40,766 nucleotides of DNA from an uncultured Pirellula sp. (GCA_903920425.1 CAIXME010000762.1:1-40766), one strand, 5' to 3'; numbered from the stretch's first letter, positions 1-11,136 are shown. Notes: generated by a model from the letters alone, not told the origin. Numbers and translations: made by a program.

Positions 1-3000
1 GGACGCAACGCGGGATCGGCAGAGTCCGAAGCGCTAAAGGCCCATCCATCCGTTCCGTTGACGAATGCATTGAGTAGCCATCCATAATTGACCGCCCCCG
101 AGTTCCATGCGCGAACGTCGGCAGTCACGGCAACAGACATATAACCGGTCCCAGTAGCACCGGAAACGTCAAACGTATTCCAGAAAGAATCAAACGTGGA
201 ACGAGCTTGCACATCGTCGGTCTGAATTCCACCTCCGACACTGTTCCAGGTCGCGGTGGAAGCATCCCAGTCTGTGAGCATTCGGTGGAATGCGGCTCCG
301 TCACCTGTGTTATTGCTTTGAACAAACAACGAAGCTGAGGTGATGATCGCACCAGCCGGAATCTGTCCAAGTGCGTTTCCAAACAGACTGTCGAAACGCA
401 TCAACACCTGGGAGGTATTCGTAGCTGTGTCTGGGTAGTCCACCAACAATCCACTAGCGTCTCCTCCCGTAGGAAAAACGGTATTCGGACTGTTTTGTGC
501 CAACTGGACATCTTTGGCTCCAACATAGGTCCCGAATCCACGGTCGACACCTTCTTGAATCTCGTACACTCGCTTCAAGCCGATGCTGACAACCTTGTCT
601 GCAGTTGGGCTAACTTGCCCATCGCCGTCAACCAAGGCAAAACGAATCGTTCGTGTTCCCGAACCCACGACGGTTTCATCGCGGTAGGTTACCGCTCTGG
701 CAACCGATTGTGCGGAGAGTCGCGTAGCAGCCGAGTTGAAGGTGATCACAAGAGGTGTTCCGACACCGCCTGCGAAACTACCAATCACAACTCCGCCGTA
801 AGTCACATCACTGCCGCTGACTCCCACTTGGTTCGCACCAGTACCTTCGTTTCGAATCTCAATTCGATCGTTTGCGTTGGCATTCGCCACCGCGGATACG
901 GTCAGCGTGCCGTTGGTTAGAAATGCGTTGGTGCCCGGAAATGCAATTCGACCATCAATCCCGATTCCTGCAGTACCGCTACCGTAATAAGTGACACCCG
1001 AGGAGGAACTCACCCCGACATCATAATTTGCGTTGACTGCGGAAACGTTGGCAGGATTGATACCGGAGTAATTTGGATCGGAACTAACCGAGACCGCAGT
1101 GACGATGGTGTACGCGACATCAGCATCGACCAATGCATCGTCCACGCCAGTGACGATAACGACTTGGGGTACATTCCAATTCGCGGATGTGAACGTCAGC
1201 GTCGAAACCGAAACAGTGCCTTCCGCGGTGTTGCTTGAGGAAACATCGATCGAGACATCCGCAGATGGCTGGCTAGTAAGCACCATCGAAAATGCATCCG
1301 TGCCGCCTCTTTCGGTTGTCAAGAGTCCGGAAGTCAGCGACACGGTAACGCCGGCGACGTCATTATCGCTGTTCTCTACCGTCACATCTATGATGGATAC
1401 GTTATTGAAGTTTGCGTCAGTACTTGTTGCCGTCGTTTGAATCGTATAGGCGATATTCCCATCCACAACAGAATCATCGACTCCATTGATGGAGACTACT
1501 TGTGGAACATTCCAATTCGCTGTAGTAAAGGTCACGGAAGCAACCCCAGGCACACCTTCGGTTGTGTCACTGCTCACCAACGAGACAGTAACATCAGCAG
1601 TTGGTGGCACAGCCAATGATATGGAGAAGGAGGCAGATCCGCCCGCTTCGGTAGTCACCAAGCCAGAGAATGGCGTCACGACGACCCGATCACCTGTCAC
1701 GGTGACGGAAACCGTTGTCGTCGAGGTTTGTGCATTCGCATCGGTAATGGTGTACGTAAACGTGTCTTGAATCGATTCACCTGGATTCAAGGCAGAGATC
1801 GCGCCACCTGCAGAAGTCGGATCATAATTGACGGTACCATCGACGTTGATAGAAACGGCCGCTCCCAAGGTGCTTGTTGGGGAAACCGAAGTCACGCTGA
1901 ATGGGTTGGGAGCAAGGCGTTCCATAGCGTTTGCGAAAGGCAAGAAGATAAACTGAACATCTCCGATCGCTTGTGCGAACGTACTACCCGATCGCAGCAT
2001 GATTGAAAAATCATTGCCGGTCGCAAAATACGATACCGCGAGGTTTGCTGGCAAGCTGATGACGTTACCAGCCACGGTTGCTGCGGTCGCCCCGCTTCCG
2101 ATCGCGATCAATGTACCGGAAGTATGAGTTTGCCCTGGAATGGACACGATGACAGCCCCTGCTGCATCCGTTGTCGCGGTTACACCACCATACGCCTGGA
2201 CCAACGAACCAACTGAAGTGTCTGGATCGATCTTCCATCTACCACCCATCAAATTCGACGCCGTAGCAGGAATATAAACGAAGCTGAATCCGTCATCTTC
2301 GAGGTTGGCGACGCCCGCATTATCTGGTGTACTATCGTTATCCGTATTGCGAATTAGCCATTTGTTCGTACCTGCAATCGGGCTAACTGACGTGATGTTA
2401 TCGTCGTTTGATGAGGTCATTGCGAACAGCATACCGCTGGTTTGCGAGTCGACCGCTTCTGGGATAGTCACTTCGAAAAGCCCCGCTGCAATTCGAGTGA
2501 CATTCGCTTGAGAAACTCCAAACCCAGATCGTAGGTTACCTACGTTGTCCACATGACCTGATGTCCAACCGTCCGCATATGGGAAGAACGCTGTACCCAT
2601 TGGAGTGTTTCGTTCTCCACCTGTTCCCGTGCCCGTGTCGGTTGCTAGCCAGTAACCGCTTGTGGCGTTGACGATGTTTCCGTAGGTATTAGCTGTTCCA
2701 TACGGAGTTGTGTCGTCCGCAACTGTTGCCAGGAGAACACCCGTCGATTGCTGAATCGCAACCCCGTTTTGAGATAGCTGGACATCTCCTAAGTTTTGTG
2801 GGGATGCAATGGCGATGTTATTTGGAGCGGTTGACGTTCCAGAAACGGCCCAAGCCGACGTGGCATCGTTGGTAGCGGTGATATTACCGAATACGTTCGC
2901 AGCCCCGACGGAGACCGCTGCGTTTTCCGGATCGAAGTCATTGATCAACACGTTGATGTTGATTGAGGAATCCTTAGTCGTCGTAGCAGAATCAGCGACT

Positions 3001-4838
3001 GTTTTCGCCCCATCGGCTACCGAACTGATACTGCCGACTGCCAATGCACTCGTAACGCTGGCACCATTGTTATCGGTTGCTGTGATTGTGTAAGAAAACG
3101 CACCGGAGCGGTCTGATTTGGGAGTGAATGTCACATCGGATCCAACGATGACAGCGTCGACTGGGGCGTCGGCATTCAATGTAACGGCGTAACTAAGCGT
3201 GTCAGTCGAATCAAAATCAGCGAAGAAGGGGGCCAAGCTGAACGTTTGGGCTGCACCGTCCTCGACAAAACTAATCGCTGGGATTGCAGAGACATTAAAC
3301 GGAGCCTCGTTGGAGCCTCGCAACGTGACGGTGACTGTTGCGGTTCCGATGTTCACACCGTCCGTGGCCGTGTAAACAAAGGTATCTGTCACAACTTGAC
3401 CAAATGCCAATGCCTTGAGAGATTCGGCCGGATACGCATAGCTCACAGTTTTATCTGCGTTCAGCGTGATCGCTATACCATTGGCACTCAAACCGCTATT
3501 GGGCGACGTCGCTGTACCCAACTCAGAAATCGTGAGTGGGGATGACGTAGCCAATTGGTTTTCGAAGGGAATAAAAAAGACGTTGAAGTCATCGTTGAGC
3601 GCGTTGGCAGCGGTAGCGCTCTCAAACTGCAATTGCCGGATCGCAAAATCAGTTCCGTTTGCTGCGGCTTCATACGAGAAATAGGAGTTCGTCGCACGCG
3701 TCCTATCTTGATCAGCTGTCTCGATAATCAACACGCCGCTTGTTGGCGAGTGACCAGGAATCGACATGTTCCAATTGCCATTGCTGGTTCGCTGGATCGT
3801 GAAGTCGCCAAACGACTGAATGACGGGATTTGCAATCGCGGAGTCACCTCGAACCGTGCCCCCGATCAAACCTTGTGCGCCCCGTGGAATGTACATCACA
3901 CTGAATGCAGCATTTTCGCCAGAAGCCAAATTCCCTGCGTTGTCCCGGGTGTTGACCAACCAAGAATTTCCTCCGATGGGCAATGCTCGAGCATAGTTGT
4001 CGCTATTGCCCGATGCCATTACAAACAAGAAGCCCTCTGCTCGCGAATCAACGACACCAGTGATAGATACTTGATACTGACCTGCAGAAGCAGTCGTCGC
4101 AACCGAAACGTCAGGGTGAGCGACGACAGCAACTCCAGCGTTATTGTAAGAAGCACCAACCCAGCCCGCAGCGTATGGGAACCTGGCAACCGCAGGGCGT
4201 ACAATGTTTTCCGCGTTATTGCCAGGGGCAGATTCCGACGACAGCTGAACGTTAGCTCCCTCAATGTTGTAGTTCAAAACCGACAAGTTTGTCGCTGTGT
4301 TTCCTGCACCAACGGGAACGATGTTCTCGCGTACTGTCGCCAACACAACACCCTCGATTCGCCCCATCAACGACAGACTACCATTGCCGTTATCGAGATT
4401 GTCGGAATCTTTTGACAACGCAATATCGGCATAGTTGGTAACGTTTCCAATAGCGATGCCATCGACAATCAAACTGCGCTGCGGTGTCGTGGTGCCTGGT
4501 CGAACAGGAATCGAGTAGACCGCACTGTTGCCGGCTTTGTTAGCGTTGGTATAGTCGATATTGGCCGCCGAAACTTGTTGCGATACCGCGCCGTCGTTAT
4601 CGTTCGATAGAACATTCAATGCGATCGCTGGCGAGTAAACCAAACTACCGTTGGTCAAGTTGAACTGATCGTTCAAAACGTTGGCTGCCATCAACTCTCG
4701 GCGTTCCAGCGACTCCACTTGAAGATTCCGCACAAGGCTGCGAATCGCGTTTTGACTTCGCTTCTTAGAAATCTTTTCAACGGTGCGAACGCGTTTTGCA
4801 GAAGTGAATCGACCTAAGAGCTTTTTGGAAATAGACAT
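1..4838 (-). CDS. Giant secreted/surface protein (C-terminus off window): LEPR-XLL-like N-terminus, duplicated module, cadherin/VCBS-like region, two Calx-beta-like repeats, DNRLRE-like region
   Basis: Reverse-strand reading from ATG at 4838: MSISKKLLGRFTSAKRVRTVEKISKKRSQNAIRSLVRNLQVESLERRELMAANVLNDQFNL... I stepped through codons from position 3 to about 2010 and saw no in-frame stop; translations further upstream also read as coherent protein. Internal motifs include TFTTANWNVPQVVSINGVDD and TFTSANWNVPQVVIVTGVDD. The end near position 1 reads VLMRFDSLFG...WDASTATWNSVGGG..DVTADVRAWNSG (DNRLRE-like). The plus-strand ORFs listed here are antisense shadows. Confidence 0.9.
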   Translation of the reverse strand, partial: MSISKKLLGRFTSAKRVRTVEKISKKRSQNAIRSLVRNLQVESLERRELMAANVLNDQFNLTNGSLVYSPAIALNVLSNDNDGAVSQQVSAANIDYTNANKAGNSAVYSIPVRPGTTTPQRSLIVDGIAIGNVTNYADIALSKDSDNLDNGNGSLSLMGRIEGVVLATVRENIVPVGAGNTATNLSVLNYNIEGANVQLSSESAPGNNAENIVRPAVARFPYAAGWVGASYNNAGVAVVAHPDVSVATTASAGQYQVSITGVVDSRAEGFLFVMASGNSDNYARALPIGGNSWLVNTRDNAGNLASGENAAFSVMYIPRGAQGLIGGTVRGDSAIANPVIQSFGDFTIQRTSNGNWNMSIPGHSPTSGVLIIETADQDRTRATNSYFSYEAAANGTDFAIRQLQFESATAANALNDDFNVFFIPFENQLATSSPLTISELGTATSPNSGLSANGIAITLNADKTVSYAYPAESLKALAFGQVVTDTFVYTATDGVNIGTATVTVTLRGSNEAPFNVSAIPAISFVEDGAAQTFSLAPFFADFDSTDTLSYAVTLNADAPVDAVIVGSDVTFTPKSDRSGAFSYTITATDNNGASVTSALAVGSISSVADGAKTVADSATTTKDSSININVLINDFDPENAAVSVGAANVFGNITATNDATSAWAVSGTSTAPNNIAIASPQNLGDVQLSQNGVAIQQSTGVLLATVADDTTPYGTANTYGNIVNATSGYWLATDTGTGTGGERNTPMGTAFFPYADGWTSGHVDNVGNLRSGFGVSQANVTRIAAGLFEVTIPEAVDSQTSGMLFAMTSSNDDNITSVSPIAGTNKWLIRNTDNDSTPDNAGVANLEDDGFSFVYIPATASNLMGGRWKIDPDTSVGSLVQAYGGVTATTDAAGAVIVSIPGQTHTSGTLIAIGSGATAATVAGNVISLPANLAVSYFATGNDFSIMLRSGSTFAQAIGDVQFIFLPFANAMERLAPNPFSVTSVSPTSTLGAAVSINVDGTVNYDPTSAGGAISALNPGESIQDTFTYTITDANAQTSTTTVSVTVTGDRVVVTPFSGLVTTEAGGSASFSISLAVPPTADVTVSLVSSDTTEGVPGVASVTFTTANWNVPQVVSINGVDDSVVDGNIAYTIQTTATSTDANFNNVSIIDVTVENSDNDVAGVTVSLTSGLLTTERGGTDAFSMVLTSQPSADVSIDVSSSNTAEGTVSVSTLTFTSANWNVPQVVIVTGVDDALVDADVAYTIVTAVSVSSDPNYSGINPANVSAVNANYDVGVSSSSGVTYYGSGTAGIGIDGRIAFPGTNAFLTNGTLTVSAVANANANDRIEIRNEGTGANQVGVSGSDVTYGGVVIGSFAGGVGTPLVITFNSAATRLSAQSVARAVTYRDETVVGSGTRTIRFALVDGDGQVSPTADKVVSIGLKRVYEIQEGVDRGFGTYVGAKDVQLAQNSPNTVFPTGGDASGLLVDYPDTATNTSQVLMRFDSLFGNALGQIPAGAIITSASLFVQSNNTGDGAAFHRMLTDWDASTATWNSVGGGIQTDDVQARSTFDSFWNTFDVSGATGTGYMSVAVTADVRAWNSGAVNYGWLLNAFVNGTDGWAFSASDSADPALR

Positions 4839-5232
4839 CGGTGGGTACTCGCTGGGTGGTAGTGAACGGCTTGCTTTGTACATGTCGCTCGAAAACAAAA
4901 TGGAGCGTACGCACAAACCAGATCCTCGGGATGAATCACAAAAAATGAGAATCGAGGATGACGCGATCGAATTAGAAACCAGCTGTATTAATTTCCCGTG
5001 AGAGCATTGGGAAGATGTAGCGAAATTGCTGGCTTTGCTGGTTGCACCGCTCATCTGCGATTGCAACGTGTGCGAGAATAGAAAAGACCTGAGCCGCAGG
5101 AACTAGCGACCTAACCATTGCAGAAGCGAGGAAAGCTTTGATCACAGAGGATAACCCCTGCGACTCAGGATACTAGGTAGCGATTTTACGCTGATGTTTT
5201 TCGCATCGACACGACGCGAATCTCGTCTTTTT

Positions 5233-5712
5233 TCAATTTCTGCTTGTTGTGCTGCAGTCCGTTTTCAAATTGAAGTCGAAGCTCGTTTCAGCCCCTTTCA
5301 CCTCCACTTCGATGGCGCTTGCACGACCATAGCACGCTGGAATCTTGACGTTCTCGACCATCTCTTCGGGATCCTCTCCCTCTTCACGATCTCTCTTGGT
5401 CGACTCCGATTCAGACTTGCGCTTTTCCAGGACCATCACCCGTTTCTTGCCGGGAATGATGCCCGATTTCCGCGAGTCAAACATCAGCTTGTAACGCCCG
5501 TTCTCGTCCGTATGGCCATACGAGTATATTCCGTCTGCAACTGTCTCGAATCGTATCTCAGCGTTGCTCAAAGGCTTGTTGTCCAGGGAAACCACTCCCG
5601 AAACCTCTACAAGTCCAAGCGGGCCGTAATCTGGCTGCGAAGTAGTCTCGCAACCTGAAATCCAGGTTATCGCACAGAGCAAAAACGGGACGAAACACTT
5701 GGAGTTGCTCAT
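5233..5712 (-). CDS. Carboxypeptidase-regulatory-like lipoprotein
   Basis: Lipobox signal MSNSKCFVPFLLCAITWISGC, then VSGVVSLDNKPLSNAEIRFETVADGIYSYGHTDENGRYKLMF...IPGKKRVMV. Preferred start is the internal Met at 5712; the track ORF starts at 5802. Lies directly downstream of a DUF1559 gene. Confidence 0.8.
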   Translation of the reverse strand: MSNSKCFVPFLLCAITWISGCETTSQPDYGPLGLVEVSGVVSLDNKPLSNAEIRFETVADGIYSYGHTDENGRYKLMFDSRKSGIIPGKKRVMVLEKRKSESESTKRDREEGEDPEEMVENVKIPACYGRASAIEVEVKGAETSFDFNLKTDCSTTSRN

Positions 5713-5773
5713 TGAAGGTCCAGAGGGCAATGAAAGAGGCAAATACGAACGCGACCTATCCATTTGAATGGAA

Positions 5774-6748
5774 CTAGTCTTCGAAATCGACAATCTCGCC
5801 ACCGTCGCGAGAACCGACTGCTCTCGTTACTGCAACATCGGTGTTGTTGGAAATGAACGTCACGGAACCGTCAGCCTTGCCAAACATGACGCCGCCAACG
5901 TGCCAGCTACCAAATGCTACCTCTATCAAGTATCCATTCGAAGCTGGTTTCGTAACCGCAAGATTCACCTGAGGATACAAACTACCGGCCGCTTCGGAAA
6001 ACTCGGTCCCGCCGGTTCCTCCCTTGCAATTGCAAGGATCAACTTGAGGACCACCCATGGCCCAAAAATCCATCCCTTGCCCGTCTTTTGAGAAGTCTGG
6101 ATCGGTTCGAGACTCACCCACCATGATCGTTCGTGAGAGGCCGTCCACAATATCTTTGAGTTTGGTTTTGCTGCAACCGTGCATGACGCCATCTAGGTTG
6201 GTATCTTCGAACGATTGAGTATTGACGACCGTTCTTGTCGACGCATCGTCAGAAGTAACTTTGGAGCCCCCGTTGGCTCGGTAGCTAACCGGGACGCGAC
6301 GCTGAATGCCGTTGTAGTCAGAGGGTTCCGAAAAAGGCAAGCTCGGGCAACGGAACGAAGAAACCGTAGTCTGGCACGCCTTGTAATTGGGGCTCAACGG
6401 ATTATCCCAGTTCCCTAGCCCAGATTCCGCAAAGATCAAAGTCTGATAGATGTTGTTTTGCTCAATTTGGGGCAAAATAGCGGCCGTCCAAAACGCACCA
6501 TGATCAGTCCATCCCGATGGCAGTCGCTTGTACGCGCTCTCATAGTTATGGAGGGCAAGCGTTATTTGACGCATGTTGCTGCTGCAACTCATTCGTCGAG
6601 CAGCTTCTCGAGCAGCCTGGACTGCGGGCAATAGCAAGCCCACCAAAATCCCGATGATGGCGATCACAACCAAAAGCTCGACGAGCGTAAACGCTTTGTT
6701 AAGCTTTGAAGACTTGCAGCCTGAATGAACGTTTGAAGTATTTCTCAC
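5774..6748 (-). CDS. DUF1559 domain-containing prepilin-like protein
   Basis: Type IV pilin-like N-terminus [39 protein letters not shown]-terminal GSWHVGGVMFGKADGSVTFISNNTD typical of planctomycete DUF1559 proteins. Confidence 0.95.
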   Translation of the reverse strand: MRNTSNVHSGCKSSKLNKAFTLVELLVVIAIIGILVGLLLPAVQAAREAARRMSCSSNMRQITLALHNYESAYKRLPSGWTDHGAFWTAAILPQIEQNNIYQTLIFAESGLGNWDNPLSPNYKACQTTVSSFRCPSLPFSEPSDYNGIQRRVPVSYRANGGSKVTSDDASTRTVVNTQSFEDTNLDGVMHGCSKTKLKDIVDGLSRTIMVGESRTDPDFSKDGQGMDFWAMGGPQVDPCNCKGGTGGTEFSEAAGSLYPQVNLAVTKPASNGYLIEVAFGSWHVGGVMFGKADGSVTFISNNTDVAVTRAVGSRDGGEIVDFED

Positions 6749-6995
6749 AAGGAAATTCGATTGCGTTAACGGATAGGTGGGGGATTATTGGGGGCGGAAG
6801 CTCAATCTACCAGTACTTCGATCGCGTTTGTGAATTTACCATTTGCAAATTATGAATCTTAGGTGAATTTCGATGAGGCTGCGGAACTCGGATAACAACG
6901 CGTGTTTCACCAGATCTTAACTCTCATGAACGGTCAACATTTATGCAGTTGGCTATATTCGGCATCAACCTAGCTGTTACCTCTTTGCCGATCCA

Positions 6996-9668
6996 ATGAA
7001 TTCATCTATGCAATCCATCCAATCTCTCTGTTGGTTTATTGTTCTTTGGACCATCGCGTTGCAAAGTGTTGCACAAGAGCCGACTTTCCGGTCGCCGACG
7101 GGGACCGATTTTGCAAAGGTCATTCCTGGCGGTGTAACGATCTTGCCAAGCGGAAAATGGCTAACGCCTGTCGGCAAGCGACTTTACTCGGGAGAAGACT
7201 TGTGGAACGTGATCGCAAGCCCCGATGGCAAATTGATTGTCGCCCTATGCGATCAAGGGATCGACGTGTATCCAACCGACTCAACAGATCCGCGGCCGCT
7301 TTCTTTTCGGATCCCTTGGAAGAACGCCGCGTTTTGTGCCGCGTTCACAACAGATGGTAGCCGACTGATCGTTTCGAGCGGAGACGCTGGTCACGGTATT
7401 CAAGTATTTGAAACAACAGATTGGAACACGAAAGCTGTCTCGCGTCTCGAGGTACGAAATCAGAAGCCCATCCAAACGATCACGGCAGATGCAGAAGCCT
7501 ACATCAACGATATCGCATTAGCACCGGACGGACGGCATGTCTTTGGGGCAGACGTTGCCCGGCAGCGTATCGTAGTTTTTGATCTTGTCGATGAGAAAGT
7601 AGTAGCGGATATCCCAGCCGGCCGCGAGCCATTCTCGCTAGCCCTTTCCAAGGACGGAACTCGACTCTTCGTTGCCAATATCGGTGTTTTTGATTATTCC
7701 GTGATACCGCAGGGGAACGGGAATCCTCGCGGACTAGCGGTCCCTGCATTCGGATTTCCCTCCCAAGAAGCAACTGACGGTGTTGAGCGTGAGGGTCGCC
7801 AAGTACCAGGACTAGGAGATCCGTTAGTCACGGATGCAAATTCAGTTTGGATGCTCGACGTGGCCAATCCAGCAACGCCACAGGTTCTTGAGAAGATCAA
7901 AACTGGAATCCTTATTCATGCGGCAACAGAAACAGGCAAAGCAGTCGGTGGAAGCGCCCCCAATGATCTACTCATCTCAGGTGACAAGCTATTTGTTTCC
8001 AATGCCAACAACGACACGGTTCAGTATTTGGACGTCAAATCGCTCCAAATTCTCAAGACTGTAAAACTATCGCCACAACCTTTGCTTTCGAGCCTTCGAG
8101 GAGTCATCCCGTCAGGCATGGCAGCAACCAAGGACGGCAAGACCCTCTATGTTTGCGCGTCAGGTCTGAACGCAGTGGCCGTGATCTCTATAGAAACGGG
8201 AACCGTGGAGAATTGGATTCCAACGGGTTGGTTTCCAACGGCCTGCACTCTCTCCCCCGATGAACGAACTCTATACATCGCAACACAGAAAGGGTTGGGA
8301 CTTGGCCCTCGCGGCCCAAAGCACAAACGCACCGAATCCGACGAACGATTTGGATACACAGACATGCCGGGCATGGTGTGCGCTGTTACCTTGGACGGTT
8401 TAGCGGACGGAACAAAGACGGTTCTGAATAACAATGGAATGCTACCTTCGGCCAAACCAACGCCAACTCTACCAGAAGAAATCGAATACGTGGTATTCAT
8501 CACCAAAGAGAACCACACGTTTGATGGAATCTTTGGCGGCCTTCAAGGCTCGACCAGCGAACCCGACTACGCTGAGTTTGGAATGAATGGTTGGATCAAG
8601 GAAAACGGAAAACAAGAACGTCTGCCCATCATGCCGAACCATGTTCGCTTGGCAGAACAATTTTCTATCTCCGACAATTTCTACATGGAGCCTCAAGCCT
8701 CTGGAGACGGACATCGTTGGTTGGTCGGTGTCTATCCAAGCCTTTGGACCACGCGCGTTTTCTATTCTGGATGGGGTTTCAAAAAGAGCGATACGGCCAA
8801 AGGGCGAGCTGTTTCCTTTGGTTCCAATGGGTCGCAAATCCCAGAGGATTATTTGGAGAACGGTTCCATTTGGGAACATCTATCGAGGGGCGAGATTTCG
8901 TTCCGCAACTACGGCGAAGGGTTCGAGTTGCCGGATAACGACGAAGGTCCGATGACCAATCGCAGCGGCGCGTACACCCAACTGAACTACCCCATGCCAA
9001 AAGTTTTGTACGACAACACGGATTTCAACTACCCAGCTTACAACAACAACATTCCAGACATCGCGAGAGTAGACTGGTTCATCGAAGACATCGAAAAGTA
9101 TCGCGCTCAACATGATGGCGTTATTCCTCGATTCCTCAACGTCACGCTTTGCAACGACCATGGGGCTGGAGCAAACGCAAAGAATGGCTACCCCTATGTT
9201 GCCAGCTACATGGCGGACAATGACCTCGCCTTGGGGCGAATCGTAGCCTATCTATCTTCCCAACCTGAATGGAAGAAGATGGCGATCTTCGTAACTCAAG
9301 ATGACTCTGGCGGCGACAACGACTCCATTGACCGCCATCGATCGTATGTCCTCTGCATCAGCCCTTGGGCAAAGCGAGGGTACGTTTCGCACGAACATAG
9401 TTCCATCATCAGCATCATCAAGACCATTTACGGCCTGTTCGATCTTGGCTCGAACAATCTTTTCGATGCAACCGCAACGGATCTTTCGGACATGTTTTCT
9501 TCGGAACCAAATTACGCACCCTACAAATTTGTGCCCGTCGATCCTAGGGTTTTCAAGCCCGAAGACACCATTGACCCGACCGATCCGAAATTTGAACGAA
9601 GACGAAAAGAAGGCCCACCGGCAAAAATGGATGATCCAGACTTTGTAGAATGGCTTCGGAATCGATAG
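6996..9668 (+). CDS. YncE-like beta-propeller fused to phosphoesterase/alkaline phosphatase-family domain
   Basis: Signal peptide, then repeated propeller motifs ([54 protein letters not shown]), then a phosphoesterase domain ([94 protein letters not shown]). Confidence 0.9.
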   Translation: MNSSMQSIQSLCWFIVLWTIALQSVAQEPTFRSPTGTDFAKVIPGGVTILPSGKWLTPVGKRLYSGEDLWNVIASPDGKLIVALCDQGIDVYPTDSTDPRPLSFRIPWKNAAFCAAFTTDGSRLIVSSGDAGHGIQVFETTDWNTKAVSRLEVRNQKPIQTITADAEAYINDIALAPDGRHVFGADVARQRIVVFDLVDEKVVADIPAGREPFSLALSKDGTRLFVANIGVFDYSVIPQGNGNPRGLAVPAFGFPSQEATDGVEREGRQVPGLGDPLVTDANSVWMLDVANPATPQVLEKIKTGILIHAATETGKAVGGSAPNDLLISGDKLFVSNANNDTVQYLDVKSLQILKTVKLSPQPLLSSLRGVIPSGMAATKDGKTLYVCASGLNAVAVISIETGTVENWIPTGWFPTACTLSPDERTLYIATQKGLGLGPRGPKHKRTESDERFGYTDMPGMVCAVTLDGLADGTKTVLNNNGMLPSAKPTPTLPEEIEYVVFITKENHTFDGIFGGLQGSTSEPDYAEFGMNGWIKENGKQERLPIMPNHVRLAEQFSISDNFYMEPQASGDGHRWLVGVYPSLWTTRVFYSGWGFKKSDTAKGRAVSFGSNGSQIPEDYLENGSIWEHLSRGEISFRNYGEGFELPDNDEGPMTNRSGAYTQLNYPMPKVLYDNTDFNYPAYNNNIPDIARVDWFIEDIEKYRAQHDGVIPRFLNVTLCNDHGAGANAKNGYPYVASYMADNDLALGRIVAYLSSQPEWKKMAIFVTQDDSGGDNDSIDRHRSYVLCISPWAKRGYVSHEHSSIISIIKTIYGLFDLGSNNLFDATATDLSDMFSSEPNYAPYKFVPVDPRVFKPEDTIDPTDPKFERRRKEGPPAKMDDPDFVEWLRNR

Positions 9669-9675
9669 TGTTCGG

Positions 9676-11058
9676 TTGAATGTACCCGGCGCCCTAAGGT
9701 CTCTCACGGAGGAAATCTTGCTCGTACCTAATCCAACAACTGTACCCAAATTATTTGTAATCGATACGAACGTTATCCTTCACGATGCGAGCTGCATCCG
9801 GAATTTCGAAGAGAATGATGTAGCCATTCCGATTGTCGTTCTCGAAGAACTAGATCAATTCAAAAAGGGAAACGATGACGTCAATTTTCAAGCACGTGCG
9901 TTTCTCCGAACCATCGATGCATTGACCAGCGATGCTTTTGCCTCGGAAGGAACAAGCATCGGAAGCGGACTTGGAACCTTGCGATTGATTCTCGGTTCCG
10001 AACCTCAAACTCAGCTGAATGACGCGTTTTTGGACGACTGTGCAGATCACCGCATTCTGAATACCGCCCTAAGACTGCAAGAACAAGAAGCGCCCCGCGC
10101 TGTGGTGCTGGTCACGAAAGACACCAATCTCCGAATGAAGGCCAAGGCTTTCGGATTAACCGCCCAAGACTACATTACGGACAAGGTCGCTAGTTTTGAG
10201 AAGCTCTATACTGGCAAACGTCTCGTGGATGATCTACCACCCGCTTCGTTAGAGCCTTTTTATAAAAACGGTGGGCATCTCGCGGCAGAGGAGCTATCCG
10301 AAATTGAATCACCTATTGCGAACGAAAATTATATTCTGCGCAGTGGCTCGAAATCAGTTCTAGCCACCTACAACGCAAACCAAAAATGCTTTAATCGCAT
10401 CGATCGCGTAGGGGCCTCTGGCATCCAACCCCGCAACGCAGAACAATCCTTTGCGCTGCGGGCCTTGATGGATGACAACATCAAATTGGTTACGCTATCG
10501 GGGCAGGCTGGCTCGGGGAAAACACTGTTGGCTCTCGCAGCTGCCATGGAATGCCGAGGACGATATCGCCAAACGCTTTTAGCGAGACCGATTGTACCGT
10601 TGAGCAACAAAGACCTTGGTTTTTTGCCAGGTGACATCGACGCGAAACTCGATCCGTACATGCAACCGCTGTATGACAACCTGGCCGTTATTCAGCCTCA
10701 ACGTGGAGATGGCTCTGCGTCCCTGCGAGGCCAAGAAATGTTGGAAGCCAATCGAATTGAAATTGCTCCGCTAGCCTACATCCGTGGACGAAGCTTGCAC
10801 AGGGTCTTCTTTATTGTGGACGAAGCACAAAACCTGACGCCACACGAAATCAAGACCATCATCACACGAGCTGGTGAAGGAACCAAGATTGTGTTCACGG
10901 GCGACATCAACCAAATCGATCATCCCTATCTAGACTCGCTCTCGAATGGACTGAGCTACGTGATCGACCGGATGGTAGGGCAATCCATCTATGGACACGT
11001 ATCGCTCGAAAAGGGGGAACGCTCGGAACTCTCGGAACTCGCCAGCAAATTGCTGTAA
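9676..11058 (+). CDS. PhoH family protein with N-terminal PIN domain
   Basis: PIN start [41 protein letters not shown]; PhoH Walker [19 protein letters not shown]; Walker [45 protein letters not shown]. Confidence 0.95.
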   Translation: MNVPGALRSLTEEILLVPNPTTVPKLFVIDTNVILHDASCIRNFEENDVAIPIVVLEELDQFKKGNDDVNFQARAFLRTIDALTSDAFASEGTSIGSGLGTLRLILGSEPQTQLNDAFLDDCADHRILNTALRLQEQEAPRAVVLVTKDTNLRMKAKAFGLTAQDYITDKVASFEKLYTGKRLVDDLPPASLEPFYKNGGHLAAEELSEIESPIANENYILRSGSKSVLATYNANQKCFNRIDRVGASGIQPRNAEQSFALRALMDDNIKLVTLSGQAGSGKTLLALAAAMECRGRYRQTLLARPIVPLSNKDLGFLPGDIDAKLDPYMQPLYDNLAVIQPQRGDGSASLRGQEMLEANRIEIAPLAYIRGRSLHRVFFIVDEAQNLTPHEIKTIITRAGEGTKIVFTGDINQIDHPYLDSLSNGLSYVIDRMVGQSIYGHVSLEKGERSELSELASKLL

Positions 11059-11136
11059 TTGACAAAATAGAAGAGCGACAATCCACAAAACGCCAGAACT
11101 GCGTTAGCAACTGTTCTACAATGGGAGTCTTTAGCT

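Noticed and set aside
495-4415. Plus-strand ORFs such as 495-920, 1099-1440, 2809-3093 and 3555-4415
   Set aside because: They are antisense to the continuous minus-strand giant ORF and their peptides show no recognisable domain.
8147-9749. Minus-strand ORFs of 93-165 aa antisense to the phosphoesterase gene (for example 8469-8879 and 9252-9749)
   Set aside because: They mirror a well-supported coding gene on the opposite strand and look like codon-bias shadows.
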